From Cellulomonas cellasea (GTDB taxonomy: Bacteria; Actinomycetota; Actinomycetes; Actinomycetales; Cellulomonadaceae), in NCBI RefSeq assembly GCF_006538745.1, contig NZ_BJLR01000035.1, positions 80,642 through 144,641 on the forward strand: a stretch of 64,000 nt of DNA, in the 5' to 3' direction. Below are positions 26,444 to 35,416 of this stretch, one piece after another. Position numbers and translations under genes: made by a program. The notes below the pieces were generated by a model that ran no database searches, was not told where the DNA came from, and saw only the letters and a program-made list of their open reading frames with translations. Numbering within the stretch: the first letter of the stretch is position 1; each line of letters begins with the position of its first letter.

Positions 26444-26621
26444 CCGCGTGGCGGTGCGGCCGACCGTCGCCCGTCGCGAGGCGCCCGTCGGCCGTCGGCG
26501 GTCGGCGAGGCGCCCGCCTGACGGGGCCTTGCGCGCCGAGCCCGGTCGGGGCGACGCTGGGGCATGGCCTGCGCACACGGACCCCGCACCCCGGGTCTGC
26601 TGCGCCCTGCGTTCGTACGCT

Positions 26622-26657
26622 AGCCCTCGCCGTCCTGCCGGACACCGGGCGAGGGCT
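26622..26657 (+). promoter_or_regulatory. Leader hairpin upstream of the valS-like gene
   Basis: AGCCCTCGCC (26622-26631) pairs perfectly with GGCGAGGGCT (26648-26657). The 16-base loop contains an inner GTCC/GGAC pairing. It lies 71 bases before the synthetase start, so it could be an attenuator, or simply the terminator of the preceding gene. No T-box specifier or antiterminator motif is seen. The rest of 26444-26728 is featureless. Confidence 0.45.
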
Positions 26658-26728
26658 CTCCTGTGCTCGTCGAGCAGACCTCGACCGAGCGGCTACCCCC
26701 AGGACCCAGGACGAACGGACGCACGACC

Positions 26729-28858
26729 ATGACTGCCTCGACGACCCCACCCCCGACCGCCACCCCGACGACCCCACGCGAGCGCTACCGGCGCTGGCAG
26801 GAATCCGGCGCCTTCGCGCCCGACCGCACGCCCGGATCGCCGGCCTGGTCGATGATCCTCCCCCCGCCGAACATCACGGGCGACCTGCACCTGGGTCACG
26901 CCTACGAGCACACGCTGTCCGACACGCTGACCCGCTGGCACAGGATGCAGGGCGAGAGCACGTTGTGGCTCCCCGGGCTGGACCACGCCGCCATCGCGAC
27001 GAACGCGCTGCTGGAGCGCCAGCTCCGCGCCGAGGGCACGAGCCGTGCCGAGATCGGCCGGGAGGAGTTCGCGCGGCGGGCCTGGGCCTGGAAGGACGCG
27101 TGCGAGGCGGGGATCACGACCCAGATGCGCGACCTCGGCGCGAGCCCGGACTGGGACCGGCTGACGTTCACCCTCGACGAAGGTCCGAGCCGGGTGACCC
27201 GGACGGCCTTCACCCGGCTGTTCGACGACGGGCTGATCCACCGCGCCCGGCGGGACACACTCTGGTGCCCCGGCTGCGCGACCACGCTCTCGGACATCGA
27301 GGCCGACCACGCCGGGACGCAGCCGGCGTGCTCGCGGTGCCGCTCCCGGCTGGAGATCCGGTCGACCCCGCAGTGGTACCTGCGCACGTCGGACCTGGCC
27401 GCAGCAGCGACCGACGCGGTGACCGGCGGCGCGACGCGGATCGACCCCCCCGACGCGCTCCGGGACTACCTGCGGTGGGCCGCGGACCTCGACGACTGGT
27501 GCATCTCGCGGCAGCTCTGGTGGGGCCACCGCATCCCGATCTGGTACGGACCCGGCGGACAGACCTGCGCGTTCCCGTCGGACGAGCAGATCCCCGACAG
27601 CTGGACGCAGGACGAGGACACGCTCGACACGTGGTTCTCCTCCGCGTTGTGGCCGCTGTCGACGCTGGGCTGGCCCGACGACACCGCGGACCTCCGCCGG
27701 TTCTACCCGAACAGCCTCCTCGTCACCGGCAACGACCTCATCTTCTTCTGGGCGTTGCGGATGACGCTGCTGTGCACCTACCTGACCGGGCAGCCCCCGT
27801 TCCGGCGGATGCTCTTCCACGGCATGATCCGCGACGCGCACGGCCGGAAGATGAGCAAGAGCCTCGGCAACACGGTCGACCCGCTCCCGCTCATCGCCGA
27901 GCACGGGCCCGACGCGCTCCGGCTCGCGCTCGCGCGCAGGTCCCGTCCCGGCGCCGACATCCCGTTCGGCGACGACGACCTCACCGGTGCACGCGCGTTC
28001 CTGACCAAGCTGCGCAGCATCACGGCGCTCGCGGGGAGGTTCGGGTGCACCTGGCGACGGACGCGACCGGCACCGTCGCACCTGCTCGACCGCTGGCTGC
28101 TGACCCGGCTCGACGCCGCGCTGGCACCGGCACGCACCGGGTACGACGCCGGGGACCTCGCGACCGCCGGCGACGCACTGACCCGGTTCGCCGAGGACGA
28201 CCTCTCGGGTCTGCACCTCGAGGCTCGCAAGGACGAGCTGTACGCCGGCGACGCGTCGGCACGGGCAGCGCTCTCGTACACCCTGACCACGCTGCTGACC
28301 GCGCTCCACCCGATGCTGCCGTTCACCACCGAGGAGCTCGCCGAGACGCTCGGCTGGTCCGGGAACCTCGACCATGAGCCGTGCCCCGAGCCGGGTGCGC
28401 TCGACCCGGAGGCGGCGGCAGCCGGCGAGCAGCTGCGTGCCCTCCGCGACGCCACGCGCTCCCACCGCGTCCGCCAGGGCTTCTCGACCGCGCCGCTGCC
28501 CGCACGCGGACACGGGATCCCGCTGTGGACCGAGCTGTGCCGCATCGCCGGGCTCACCGACACGGCCCGACTCACCGACACGGCACCCGGCCCGGACCCC
28601 GCAAGCGAGCTCAGCGTGCTCGGGGGGACGTTGACGCTCCCTGCACGGGCCGAGCTCGACGCCACGCAGCGCCGCCTTCTGCTGCGTCGTCTCGAGCACG
28701 CGCAGACGCAGGTCGACCGGCTCTCCGCACGCCTCGCCGACCCCGGGTTCCGCGAGCGTGCACCGGCCGCCTCGCAGGAACGGGCACGGGCGGACCTCGA
28801 CGCCAACACCCGCGAGCAGCGGCGGCTGCAGGCGATGCTGGAGCTGACCGCAGGGTAG
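26729..28858 (+). CDS. Valyl-tRNA synthetase paralogue lacking the CP1 editing domain
   Basis: Class Ia synthetase-like protein of 709 residues, where standard ValS has about 870. Present: PPPNITGDLHLGHAYE (HIGH signature, 54-57), WCPGC/CSRC zinc-type cysteines, DDWCISRQLWWGHRIPIWY, KMSKS (374-378), anticodon-binding helices and the ValS-specific C-terminal coiled coil (LADPGFRERAPAASQERARADL). Missing: the CP1 editing domain. The chain passes from LSDIEADH (188-194) straight to CSRC (201), with no TTRPET or GTGxxxPAHxPND. It should activate an amino acid but not deacylate misacylated tRNA. It is probably a second copy beside a housekeeping valS elsewhere. The ATG at 26729 fits the family N-terminus. 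Confidence 0.85.
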   Translation: MTASTTPPPTATPTTPRERYRRWQESGAFAPDRTPGSPAWSMILPPPNITGDLHLGHAYEHTLSDTLTRWHRMQGESTLWLPGLDHAAIATNALLERQLRAEGTSRAEIGREEFARRAWAWKDACEAGITTQMRDLGASPDWDRLTFTLDEGPSRVTRTAFTRLFDDGLIHRARRDTLWCPGCATTLSDIEADHAGTQPACSRCRSRLEIRSTPQWYLRTSDLAAAATDAVTGGATRIDPPDALRDYLRWAADLDDWCISRQLWWGHRIPIWYGPGGQTCAFPSDEQIPDSWTQDEDTLDTWFSSALWPLSTLGWPDDTADLRRFYPNSLLVTGNDLIFFWALRMTLLCTYLTGQPPFRRMLFHGMIRDAHGRKMSKSLGNTVDPLPLIAEHGPDALRLALARRSRPGADIPFGDDDLTGARAFLTKLRSITALAGRFGCTWRRTRPAPSHLLDRWLLTRLDAALAPARTGYDAGDLATAGDALTRFAEDDLSGLHLEARKDELYAGDASARAALSYTLTTLLTALHPMLPFTTEELAETLGWSGNLDHEPCPEPGALDPEAAAAGEQLRALRDATRSHRVRQGFSTAPLPARGHGIPLWTELCRIAGLTDTARLTDTAPGPDPASELSVLGGTLTLPARAELDATQRRLLLRRLEHAQTQVDRLSARLADPGFRERAPAASQERARADLDANTREQRRLQAMLELTAG

Positions 28859-28884
28859 GACGGCCGTGCGGCCGGCACGAAAAA

Positions 28885-28913
28885 GGCCCCCGGCGCTCAG
28901 GGCACCGGGGGCC
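28885..28913 (-). terminator. Intrinsic terminator of the ancestral tRNA-Ala transcript
   Basis: GGCCCCCGG (28885-28893) pairs with CCGGGGGCC (28905-28913). On the minus strand the hairpin is followed by five T (plus-strand A-run 28880-28884). It ends eight bases from attL, so before insertion of the element it lay directly behind the tRNA-Ala 3' end. It may also serve the convergent valS-like gene. Confidence 0.85.
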
Positions 28914-28920
28914 GATCGTG

Positions 28921-28964
<44 letters not shown>

Positions 28965-29044
28965 GGCGTGCTGTGCGGTGCGCAGGGTGGTTGCGCCGCA
29001 GGTCGGGCGCTGCATAGGAGCGCCGGCAGTCGCGAGTTTTCAGG

Positions 29045-29068
29045 CCCGGGGGGCACCAGGGGGGCACG
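29045..29068. repeat. Left arm-type integrase site candidate
   Basis: A 24-bp sequence containing GGGGGGCAC twice, identical to 54227-54250. It is 80 bases inside attL, and the right copy is 81 bases inside attR. Equal spacing from both cores suggests arm-type binding by integrase or excisionase. Confidence 0.65.
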
Positions 29069-29219
29069 AGCTCACCACCCCGCTCGGAAGTCGCTCTTGC
29101 GACTCCGCCTCCTCTCTGCTCAGGTGGGACCGAGGCGCCTCGCCCGTGCGACGCGTCATCGGAGTGGCCCGTGATGAAGCGGGGGGGCTTGTTGGGCGCA
29201 ACGACGCGCCCGACGGAGT

Positions 29220-29237
29220 TCGAGCACACGTGCTCGA
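29220..29237. promoter_or_regulatory. Palindrome upstream of the transfer operon
   Basis: TCGAGCAC-AC-GTGCTCGA has perfect 8-bp arms. It lies 66 bases before the first gene of the transfer operon and is a candidate operator. Apart from this, attL and the arm repeat, the stretch 28965-29302 shows nothing coding. Confidence 0.5.
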
Positions 29238-29302
29238 CGTCATGAGGCGCAGTGCGTCCCACACGACAGAACTGGTACGTACTCATCCACACGGAGGCAG
29301 TC

Positions 29303-29572
29303 ATGATGACTGTGGCGCGCGCGTATGCCCTGACGGCGACGGAGGGCGGTTTCGGAACGACCGGGCTGTCGGCCTGGATCCAGAACAACGTCATCACGAT
29401 CATCCTGCTGATGATCGCGGCAACGGCCCTGTGGGCCGGGAAGAACGGCAACATCTCCAAGGTCGTGACGATCGCGGCCTGCGCGGTGGTCGGTGTGACC
29501 GTCCTCGCGCTGGCGACCACTGGGGCGGCCATGGACGTCGGCGCCTGGCTCGTGGGTCTGTTCCGGGCCTGA
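29303..29572 (+). CDS. Small two-helix membrane protein of the transfer operon
   Basis: A protein of 89 residues with two hydrophobic helices (NVITIILLMIAATALWAG and VVTIAACAVVGVTVLALATTGAA) joined by a short basic loop (KNGNISK). Size, topology and position at the head of a conjugation operon resemble the pilin-like/VirB2-type small proteins of Gram-positive transfer systems, but there is no specific motif. GGAGG lies five bases before ATG 29303 (a second ATG follows at once). Confidence 0.75.
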   Translation: MMTVARAYALTATEGGFGTTGLSAWIQNNVITIILLMIAATALWAGKNGNISKVVTIAACAVVGVTVLALATTGAAMDVGAWLVGLFRA

Positions 29573-29580
29573 GGTGCGCC

Positions 29581-30012
29581 ATGCGCCTCCCGGACGATGA
29601 CGAGATCTACGACGTCGACCAGACCTATCTCGGTCCTCCCGGCCGGTACATCGGCCGCTTCCGCTACCGCGCGATCCTCATCGGGCCCGTGGTGTTCCTG
29701 CTCGGGCTGGTCACGGTCAACCAGAGCGGCATCGGCTACTCGTTGCTGTCGGTGGGCATGCTCACGATCGGCACCGCCTGGCTGACGGGCTGGATCGTCG
29801 ACCACACGAGCCAGGAGCGCCCGGTCGGGGTGCTGATCCGGACCATGTCGCACGAGCTCACGGCACGCCGGGCCGTCGTGAAGGGGCACCGCAGCCGTCG
29901 CACGCCGGCGTTCCGCGCTCCGACAACGGAGGTGGGCGCAGCCCACGACCTCCCCGTGCGCCGCCGGCGGTGGCGGTCGTACGCGAATCACGCAGCAGGT
30001 CAGGGGTCATGA
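29581..30012 (+). CDS. VirB3/TcpE-like conjugation membrane protein
   Basis: A protein of 143 residues: acidic N-terminus (LPDDDEIYDVDQTYLGPPGRYIGRF), two hydrophobic helices (AILIGPVVFLLGLVTV and LSVGMLTIGTAWLTGWIV), then a basic cytoplasmic tail. Gene order just before VirB4, and the topology, match the small VirB3/TcpE-type partner of the ATPase; the assignment is by context. Its TGA overlaps the VirB4 start region (ATGATG), indicating coupled translation. Confidence 0.75.
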   Translation: MRLPDDDEIYDVDQTYLGPPGRYIGRFRYRAILIGPVVFLLGLVTVNQSGIGYSLLSVGMLTIGTAWLTGWIVDHTSQERPVGVLIRTMSHELTARRAVVKGHRSRRTPAFRAPTTEVGAAHDLPVRRRRWRSYANHAAGQGS

Positions 30013-32726
30013 TGCACGTCAACCTCAAGGCTCTCTTCGTCAAGGGCACGTCGCAGCCGGAGGACGAGCCGCTGATCGACTACGACCCCGCGGAGGAGGA
30101 GGCGACGACCGGCCGGGCACCCAAGGCCGGCCGCCGTCGCCCCTCTCACCCCGATGTGCCGAAGCCGCGCGGTGCCGAGATGGGGTGGTCGCTCTCCCGG
30201 GTCGCCGGCCATGTCACGTTCACCGACCGCCGCATGACCGCGTGGTACCTGCTGGACCCGCAGATGTGGAGCTTCCGGTCGGTTGCCGATGGTGAGGCAC
30301 TGATCACCGCCATGGCGGCGCAGCTCGCGGAGCTCACGGGGCGCACGATGTACGGGCGGATCACGAGCCGTCCGTATCCCGTGGCGAGCTGGGCGGCGGC
30401 GGCGTACAACAACTCCCCCGCTCCCACCCAGGGGTTCGAGAAGATCCTCGAGCGCGACCAGCTCCAGCTCGCGACCCGAATGCAGAGCGACAAGCTCGTG
30501 TACTTCGGGGTCGACCTGGGCACCCGGTCGGCGGTCGTCGACGTCACGTCACGCATGGTCTCCGACGTGGCACGGCGTGAACGCGAGGCATTGCAGGCCA
30601 AGCTCGACGAGACCGACGCGATCATGGCCGGCCCCGGCATCGAGGCGATCCCTGCCGTCGGGAACGACATGGCGTGGCTGCTGGCCCGGTCGTTCGCGCT
30701 CGGGTGCCCGGTTCCGCATCAGGACAGCGTCGAGGAGTTCTCGTGGACGAAGGAGGACCTCGACGAGTTCGCCGGCGCGGTCGACTGGACGGCCGAGCCG
30801 CTGGCTCTGTCGACCCGGATCGAGTCGACGATGGGCGACGGCCGGATCACCCGGCACGTCGTCGTGCTCACCGTGGGGCGGATGGGCGAGCTGCTGATCC
30901 CGGAGAAGGAAGAGCCGTGGATCGCCAAGACGGACAAGCTCCGCTTCCCGGTGGAGTGGTCGTTCCGGATCGACGTGCGTCGACCCGAGGACACCTCTCG
31001 TGAGATGAACAAGCTCTCGGACCGGATCGTGGCGCAGATCGACCACTACGTGAAGGACCACGAGAAGGACCCGCCTCGTCAGCTCAGCCGCCAGTCGGCT
31101 CGGGCGAGCGAGGTCGAGGACGAGATGCGCTCCGGGTTCGACGGGCTGCGCACGCGGGTCCGCGGCTGGTTCCGGATCGCTGTCTCTGGTCCGACAGAGG
31201 ATGAGGCGCTAGCCCGGGCAACAGCGGTCCAGAACCTCTACAAGCCGAACATCCGGGTCGAGCGCGAGTTCGACCAGTACCGGTTGGCGCGCGAGTTCGT
31301 GCCAGGCGAGCCACTGGCGAACTTCGGCCACACGCGGCGGATGCCCGTGTTGAAGTTCGCCGCCGGCGTGCCCGCGGCGACCGCCGAGGTGGGCGACAAG
31401 CGCGGGGTGCTGCTCGGGTACACGGCCGGGTTCGCGGAACGGGCTGTCACGTGGGACCCCTGGTACGGGCCCGAGGTCGTCGAGGGTTCGGGTCTGGTCC
31501 CGCTCGTCGGCGGGCTGGGCGCCGGGAAGTCCTGGCTGATGGGCGGGGTCGTCTACAAGACGTGTGCGCAGGGCGTGACTTGGACGATCATGGATCCGTC
31601 GGGGCGCCTGGGAGCGCTGACGACGCTGCCCGAGTTCCGTGGGATGGCGCTGAACGTCAACCTGCTGGACTCGGAGCCGGGCACGCTGAACCCCTACGCG
31701 ATGGTGCGCAACCCGCTGAAGCAGTGGTTCAGGGACGAAGAGAACCCCGAGGTCGCGTGGCGCCTGGCGATGAGCGCTGCGGAGGCTCAGCGGCGGGACT
31801 TGGCCTACGACACCTTGCGGTGGTGCCTGCCTCCGGCGACGGCGGTACGTGAGGAGGTGCAGAGCGTCCTTCGTGACGCGATCTCCGCGGCGCCGGCACT
31901 GGGAAGCTCCACGGTTGAGGCGGTGATGTCGGCGCTGAACGGTCGAGCGACCCGGGACCAGGACTCCATCGCCCGCACGATCCACGCCCGGCTCTGCGAG
32001 GCGAAGGAGCGTGAGCTGTCCCGCCTCTTCTTCGCCACGCCCGGTCGGGGCCACGACGGCGGCGACGTCAGCACGCCGCGGTTGACGGTGTTCAACCTCA
32101 AGGGGCTCGTCCAGGCGCAGGAGGGCAAGCCGCGGGAGGACTGGTCTTACGACGAGCTAATGAGCCGGCCGATCATGAACCTCGCTGCCTGGTCGGCGCT
32201 GCGCAACGTGTACCGGGCCGACGTGCACGAGCGGAAGGGCATCGCGATCGACGAGGCCCACGAGATCACCAAGGTCGGCACCGGCGCGACGCTCGTGCAG
32301 AAGGTCGCCACCGACACCCGCAAGCACAACATCGCGGCCCTGCTCTCGACCCAGAACGCCAGCAACGTCTTGGGCCAGAACATCAACAACTTCGTCGGCG
32401 CCGCCTTCGTCGGGAAGACGACCGACGAGCAGGCTCAGGCCGACGCCTGCCGGCTGCTGGGACTTCCGGTCGGTGTGGGCTACGAGACCGTCATGGGCCG
32501 GCTCAGCCCTCGGTCGCGCCGCTCGCACGAGCGCACCCAGGAACCGCGCGAGTTCATCTTCCGTGACGGCATGGGAGGCGACGGCGGCCGCGGCGGCATC
32601 GAGGAGATCCGCATCGACTTCACCAACCACCCTGGGCTGTCGGCGGCGCTGGACACGACGGCGGATCCGACCAAGCGTCGTTCCCTGCGCCTGCTCGACG
32701 AGAGCGCCGAGGGGGTCGCGTCATGA
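30012..32726 (+). CDS. VirB4-like conjugation ATPase
   Basis: Large cytoplasmic ATPase of 904 residues that would power assembly and transport by the mating channel. It has a long N-terminal domain, Walker A in VGGLGAGKSWLMGG (about residue 500), Walker B in KGIAIDEAHEI (about 745), and the C-terminal ALLSTQNASNV motif typical of VirB4/TraC proteins. ATG 30012 has AGGGG at five bases; ATG 30009 directly before it is the alternative. The 3' end overlaps the next gene by four bases (ATGA). Confidence 0.92.
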   Translation: MHVNLKALFVKGTSQPEDEPLIDYDPAEEEATTGRAPKAGRRRPSHPDVPKPRGAEMGWSLSRVAGHVTFTDRRMTAWYLLDPQMWSFRSVADGEALITAMAAQLAELTGRTMYGRITSRPYPVASWAAAAYNNSPAPTQGFEKILERDQLQLATRMQSDKLVYFGVDLGTRSAVVDVTSRMVSDVARREREALQAKLDETDAIMAGPGIEAIPAVGNDMAWLLARSFALGCPVPHQDSVEEFSWTKEDLDEFAGAVDWTAEPLALSTRIESTMGDGRITRHVVVLTVGRMGELLIPEKEEPWIAKTDKLRFPVEWSFRIDVRRPEDTSREMNKLSDRIVAQIDHYVKDHEKDPPRQLSRQSARASEVEDEMRSGFDGLRTRVRGWFRIAVSGPTEDEALARATAVQNLYKPNIRVEREFDQYRLAREFVPGEPLANFGHTRRMPVLKFAAGVPAATAEVGDKRGVLLGYTAGFAERAVTWDPWYGPEVVEGSGLVPLVGGLGAGKSWLMGGVVYKTCAQGVTWTIMDPSGRLGALTTLPEFRGMALNVNLLDSEPGTLNPYAMVRNPLKQWFRDEENPEVAWRLAMSAAEAQRRDLAYDTLRWCLPPATAVREEVQSVLRDAISAAPALGSSTVEAVMSALNGRATRDQDSIARTIHARLCEAKERELSRLFFATPGRGHDGGDVSTPRLTVFNLKGLVQAQEGKPREDWSYDELMSRPIMNLAAWSALRNVYRADVHERKGIAIDEAHEITKVGTGATLVQKVATDTRKHNIAALLSTQNASNVLGQNINNFVGAAFVGKTTDEQAQADACRLLGLPVGVGYETVMGRLSPRSRRSHERTQEPREFIFRDGMGGDGGRGGIEEIRIDFTNHPGLSAALDTTADPTKRRSLRLLDESAEGVAS

Positions 32727-34789
32727 GGGGCGCCCGGAGCACTGTGTGGACCCGTCGAGTCGGTGCTCTCGTGGTCGCGCTCGGGGTGCTGCTCGGGGCG
32801 CCGGCGCTGGCTGCCTCGGCGGTGGCGTCGCCTGTCACTGCTGGACCCACGGTGTCGGCGATCAAGGCGTGCGCGCCGGCCCCGGCGCCGAACCGGCCGA
32901 GCGCAGGTCTGCCCGGCAAGCTGACGCCACCTCCGCCTGGGAGCAGCCCCGGCGATCCGTTCTCGGATCCCGACGTCGCGATCTCCGACGTGTACGGCTA
33001 CAGCTACCGCTGGGTGAACTACGACAACGGCTGCGTTCCCGGGGCCAGCTGGGGGCCCGGATTCGTGACCGGCATCGGGAACCTGCTGCTTGCTGGGTCG
33101 GCCGCCACCAACGCGCTGGTGCACAGCACGCTCGGCTTCGTTGTCGACCCGACCTGGCTCGACCCGCTCGACCAGACGATCACGGAAGCGACCGACGCGG
33201 TCCGGACCGGGGTGTGGGCGCCGTGGATCACGGTCGCGCTCGTTCTCGTCGCGGCGACGGTTCTCGCTGCGGCGGCCAGGGCCGAGGTCTCGAACGCGGT
33301 GACGTCAGCCGCGTGGGCGCTCCTCGTCCTCGTGGCCACGACGTACGTCATGAGCTACCCGATCTCCTCCGCGCGAGCGGTGGACGGCCTGATCCAGCAG
33401 ACCGTGACCGCCTCGGCTCAGGCGACGTCGACCGACGACGCGGACGACGCGACGGATGCGCTGACCCGTCAGATGGACACGATCAACCGGAACAGCCTGT
33501 ACAGCGCCTGGGTCGAGGGAACCCTCGGCTCGTCGGACAGCGCCGTCGCACGCGACTACGGACCCGACCTCTTCCGCGCGTCGCACATGACCTGGTGGGA
33601 GGCGGAAACGCTCGACGCGGACGCGACCGCTGGGCAGGCGCTCATCGAGGAGAAGAAGACGCTGTGGAGTGAGACCGCGGCGAAGGTGGAGAGCGCCGAC
33701 CCGCTTGCGTACCAGCAGCTCACCGGGAACCAGGGGCGGTGGGACGCCGCGGCGACCGTCGCGATCATGACGGCAATCACCATGCCGTTCCTGCTCGTGG
33801 CCGGCGTCTTCGTCGTCATCGCCTACACGGTGACCAGGCTGTTTATCCCCCTTGCACCGGCGCTAGGGGTGTTCGGGATGCTCGAGCTGGGACGTGGCTG
33901 GGTCATCGGCGTCGTGGGGCAGCTCGGGCGGTTCCTCATCATGGGTCCGCTGTACTGGATCGGGGCGCTGCTGAACCTCGCCCTGATCTCGTCGGTATTC
34001 GCATCGGACGTGCCCTTCGCGTTGCAGGCCGTCATCGCCCTGGCGCTCCCGTTGATGCTGTTCAAACTCCTGCGCCCGAGGACGTCCGTGCCGGGCTCCA
34101 GGCTCGCGCGACGCCTCGGCCGGCTGGCGGTGCGGACCGCCGCGACCAAGGGGGCGGTCAAGGCCGGCGTCGACGACGCGATCACGCCCGATACGAAGGT
34201 CGGCGCCAGCAGCGCCGGGCCTGTCGCTCATGTCCCGTCGACCGGGGATGACGGGAACTCCGCACGTCAGGCTGCGCACGCCACGGCATCATCGCCCGCG
34301 CTCATTGGGGCCGCGGTTGATGGGCGCGGAACGTCCAGAGCACGCCCGGAGCTCATCGAGTGGGCTGAGCAACCACGTTCGGGTCAGGATCTGGAGTTCG
34401 CGATGGGCGGGGGTGCTGCGGCTCGACGAGCTGGTGCTGCCACGGTCGCTGTCGAGCAGAGGGTGAGAGCGACCGAGCTCGACCGAGCGGAGGCATGGCG
34501 CGAGCACCCGGCCCTCACGCCAGGCGAGGGCTTGGATCGGCCACACGGACCGGTCATGCGAGACGGGAAGACCGTCGCAGCGTCGCACTCGGCGTCCGCC
34601 GGCGACGAGGAGAACCTGGCAGCGCCCGCCGCCTCACGGCTCGTGGGTCCTGAAGACCACGTGCCCGTGGATATCGCAGAAGCGAATGTCCGTGAAGAGG
34701 GCGGCGAGCACGTCTTCGTCCTCTGGCGACCCGATCCGGCGGGCAGGACTTCGAGCGCTGACGCGGATGACCGGGGAGGTGGGCGCTGA
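32723..34789 (+). CDS. VirB6-like polytopic conjugation protein
   Basis: Membrane protein of 688 residues. A signal-like N-terminus (VGALVVALGVLLGAPALAASAVA) leads to an extracellular Pro-rich segment, then about six hydrophobic helices in two groups (WITVALVLVAATVLAAAA; MTAITMPFLLVAGVFVVIAYTV; FLIMGPLYWIGALLNLALI; LQAVIALALPLMLF). A long hydrophilic cytoplasmic tail follows. This is the organisation of the VirB6/TrbL-like channel subunit of actinobacterial conjugative elements. Overlaps of four bases upstream and one downstream show a tight operon. Confidence 0.85.
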   Translation: MRGARSTVWTRRVGALVVALGVLLGAPALAASAVASPVTAGPTVSAIKACAPAPAPNRPSAGLPGKLTPPPPGSSPGDPFSDPDVAISDVYGYSYRWVNYDNGCVPGASWGPGFVTGIGNLLLAGSAATNALVHSTLGFVVDPTWLDPLDQTITEATDAVRTGVWAPWITVALVLVAATVLAAAARAEVSNAVTSAAWALLVLVATTYVMSYPISSARAVDGLIQQTVTASAQATSTDDADDATDALTRQMDTINRNSLYSAWVEGTLGSSDSAVARDYGPDLFRASHMTWWEAETLDADATAGQALIEEKKTLWSETAAKVESADPLAYQQLTGNQGRWDAAATVAIMTAITMPFLLVAGVFVVIAYTVTRLFIPLAPALGVFGMLELGRGWVIGVVGQLGRFLIMGPLYWIGALLNLALISSVFASDVPFALQAVIALALPLMLFKLLRPRTSVPGSRLARRLGRLAVRTAATKGAVKAGVDDAITPDTKVGASSAGPVAHVPSTGDDGNSARQAAHATASSPALIGAAVDGRGTSRARPELIEWAEQPRSGQDLEFAMGGGAAARRAGAATVAVEQRVRATELDRAEAWREHPALTPGEGLDRPHGPVMRDGKTVAASHSASAGDEENLAAPAASRLVGPEDHVPVDIAEANVREEGGEHVFVLWRPDPAGRTSSADADDRGGGR

Positions 34790-35415
34790 TGTGGCACCTG
34801 TTTGGCCCGATCGTGCGCTGGCCACTGCACTCCCCCGGGCGCCTGCTCGGTGTCATCGCCATGGCAGTCGCGGCAGTCCTGGCTCTGGGGGCGATCAACG
34901 ACCGCGGGTCGACGTCCGACGCGGTCTCCCCGGAGGCCTCCACATCGACGCCGAGCACCACGCGGTCGCCCTCGAACGAGCCGTCCACTCCGTCGCCGGA
35001 CCGCACCGCGGCACCACAGAGCACGGGTAAAGCAAGCTCGACGAGCGCCGGCACCGACGCCTTCAGTGAGGACCCGGCAGCCAACAGCGCCATCGTCGCG
35101 GCACAAGACGCCGCAGCGGAGTTCGTCGCTGCGTGGGCGCGCCCGGACCTGGACCCGGCGACGTGGCAGAGCGGCCTGACTCCGCACGCGACGCCCGAAC
35201 TCCGGCAGGCCCTCGCGGACACAGACCCGGCCAACGTGCCCGCGGTGACCGTCTCCGGGCAGCCCGTCCAGGTCGCCATCAACGCCGAGGCCGGCGTGTT
35301 CGACGTACCGACCACGGGCCGGTTCGTCCGAGTGTTCGTCGAGCTCGTCGACGGGATCTGGCTTGCCTCCGACGTGCAATCGACGGCCGCGCCGGAAGTC
35401 GCCGCGGGCGGCTGA
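34789..35415 (+). CDS. VirB8/TcpC-like single-pass conjugation protein
   Basis: A protein of 208 residues with one N-terminal membrane helix (LLGVIAMAVAAVLALGAI), a Ser/Thr/Pro-rich linker (about 45-85), and an extracellular domain (about 95-205) with the helix-strand order of an NTF2-like fold (AAAEFVAAWARPDLDPATWQSGL, then RFVRVFVELVDGIWLAS). TcpC/VirB8-type subunits have this layout. Assignment is by topology and operon position. The ATG shares one base with the upstream stop. Confidence 0.75.
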   Translation: MWHLFGPIVRWPLHSPGRLLGVIAMAVAAVLALGAINDRGSTSDAVSPEASTSTPSTTRSPSNEPSTPSPDRTAAPQSTGKASSTSAGTDAFSEDPAANSAIVAAQDAAAEFVAAWARPDLDPATWQSGLTPHATPELRQALADTDPANVPAVTVSGQPVQVAINAEAGVFDVPTTGRFVRVFVELVDGIWLASDVQSTAAPEVAAGG

Positions 35416-35416
35416 C

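Noticed and set aside
26590..26728. T-box leader for the valS-like gene
   Set aside because: A hairpin is present, but there is no TGGNACCGCG-type antiterminator sequence and no specifier arrangement.
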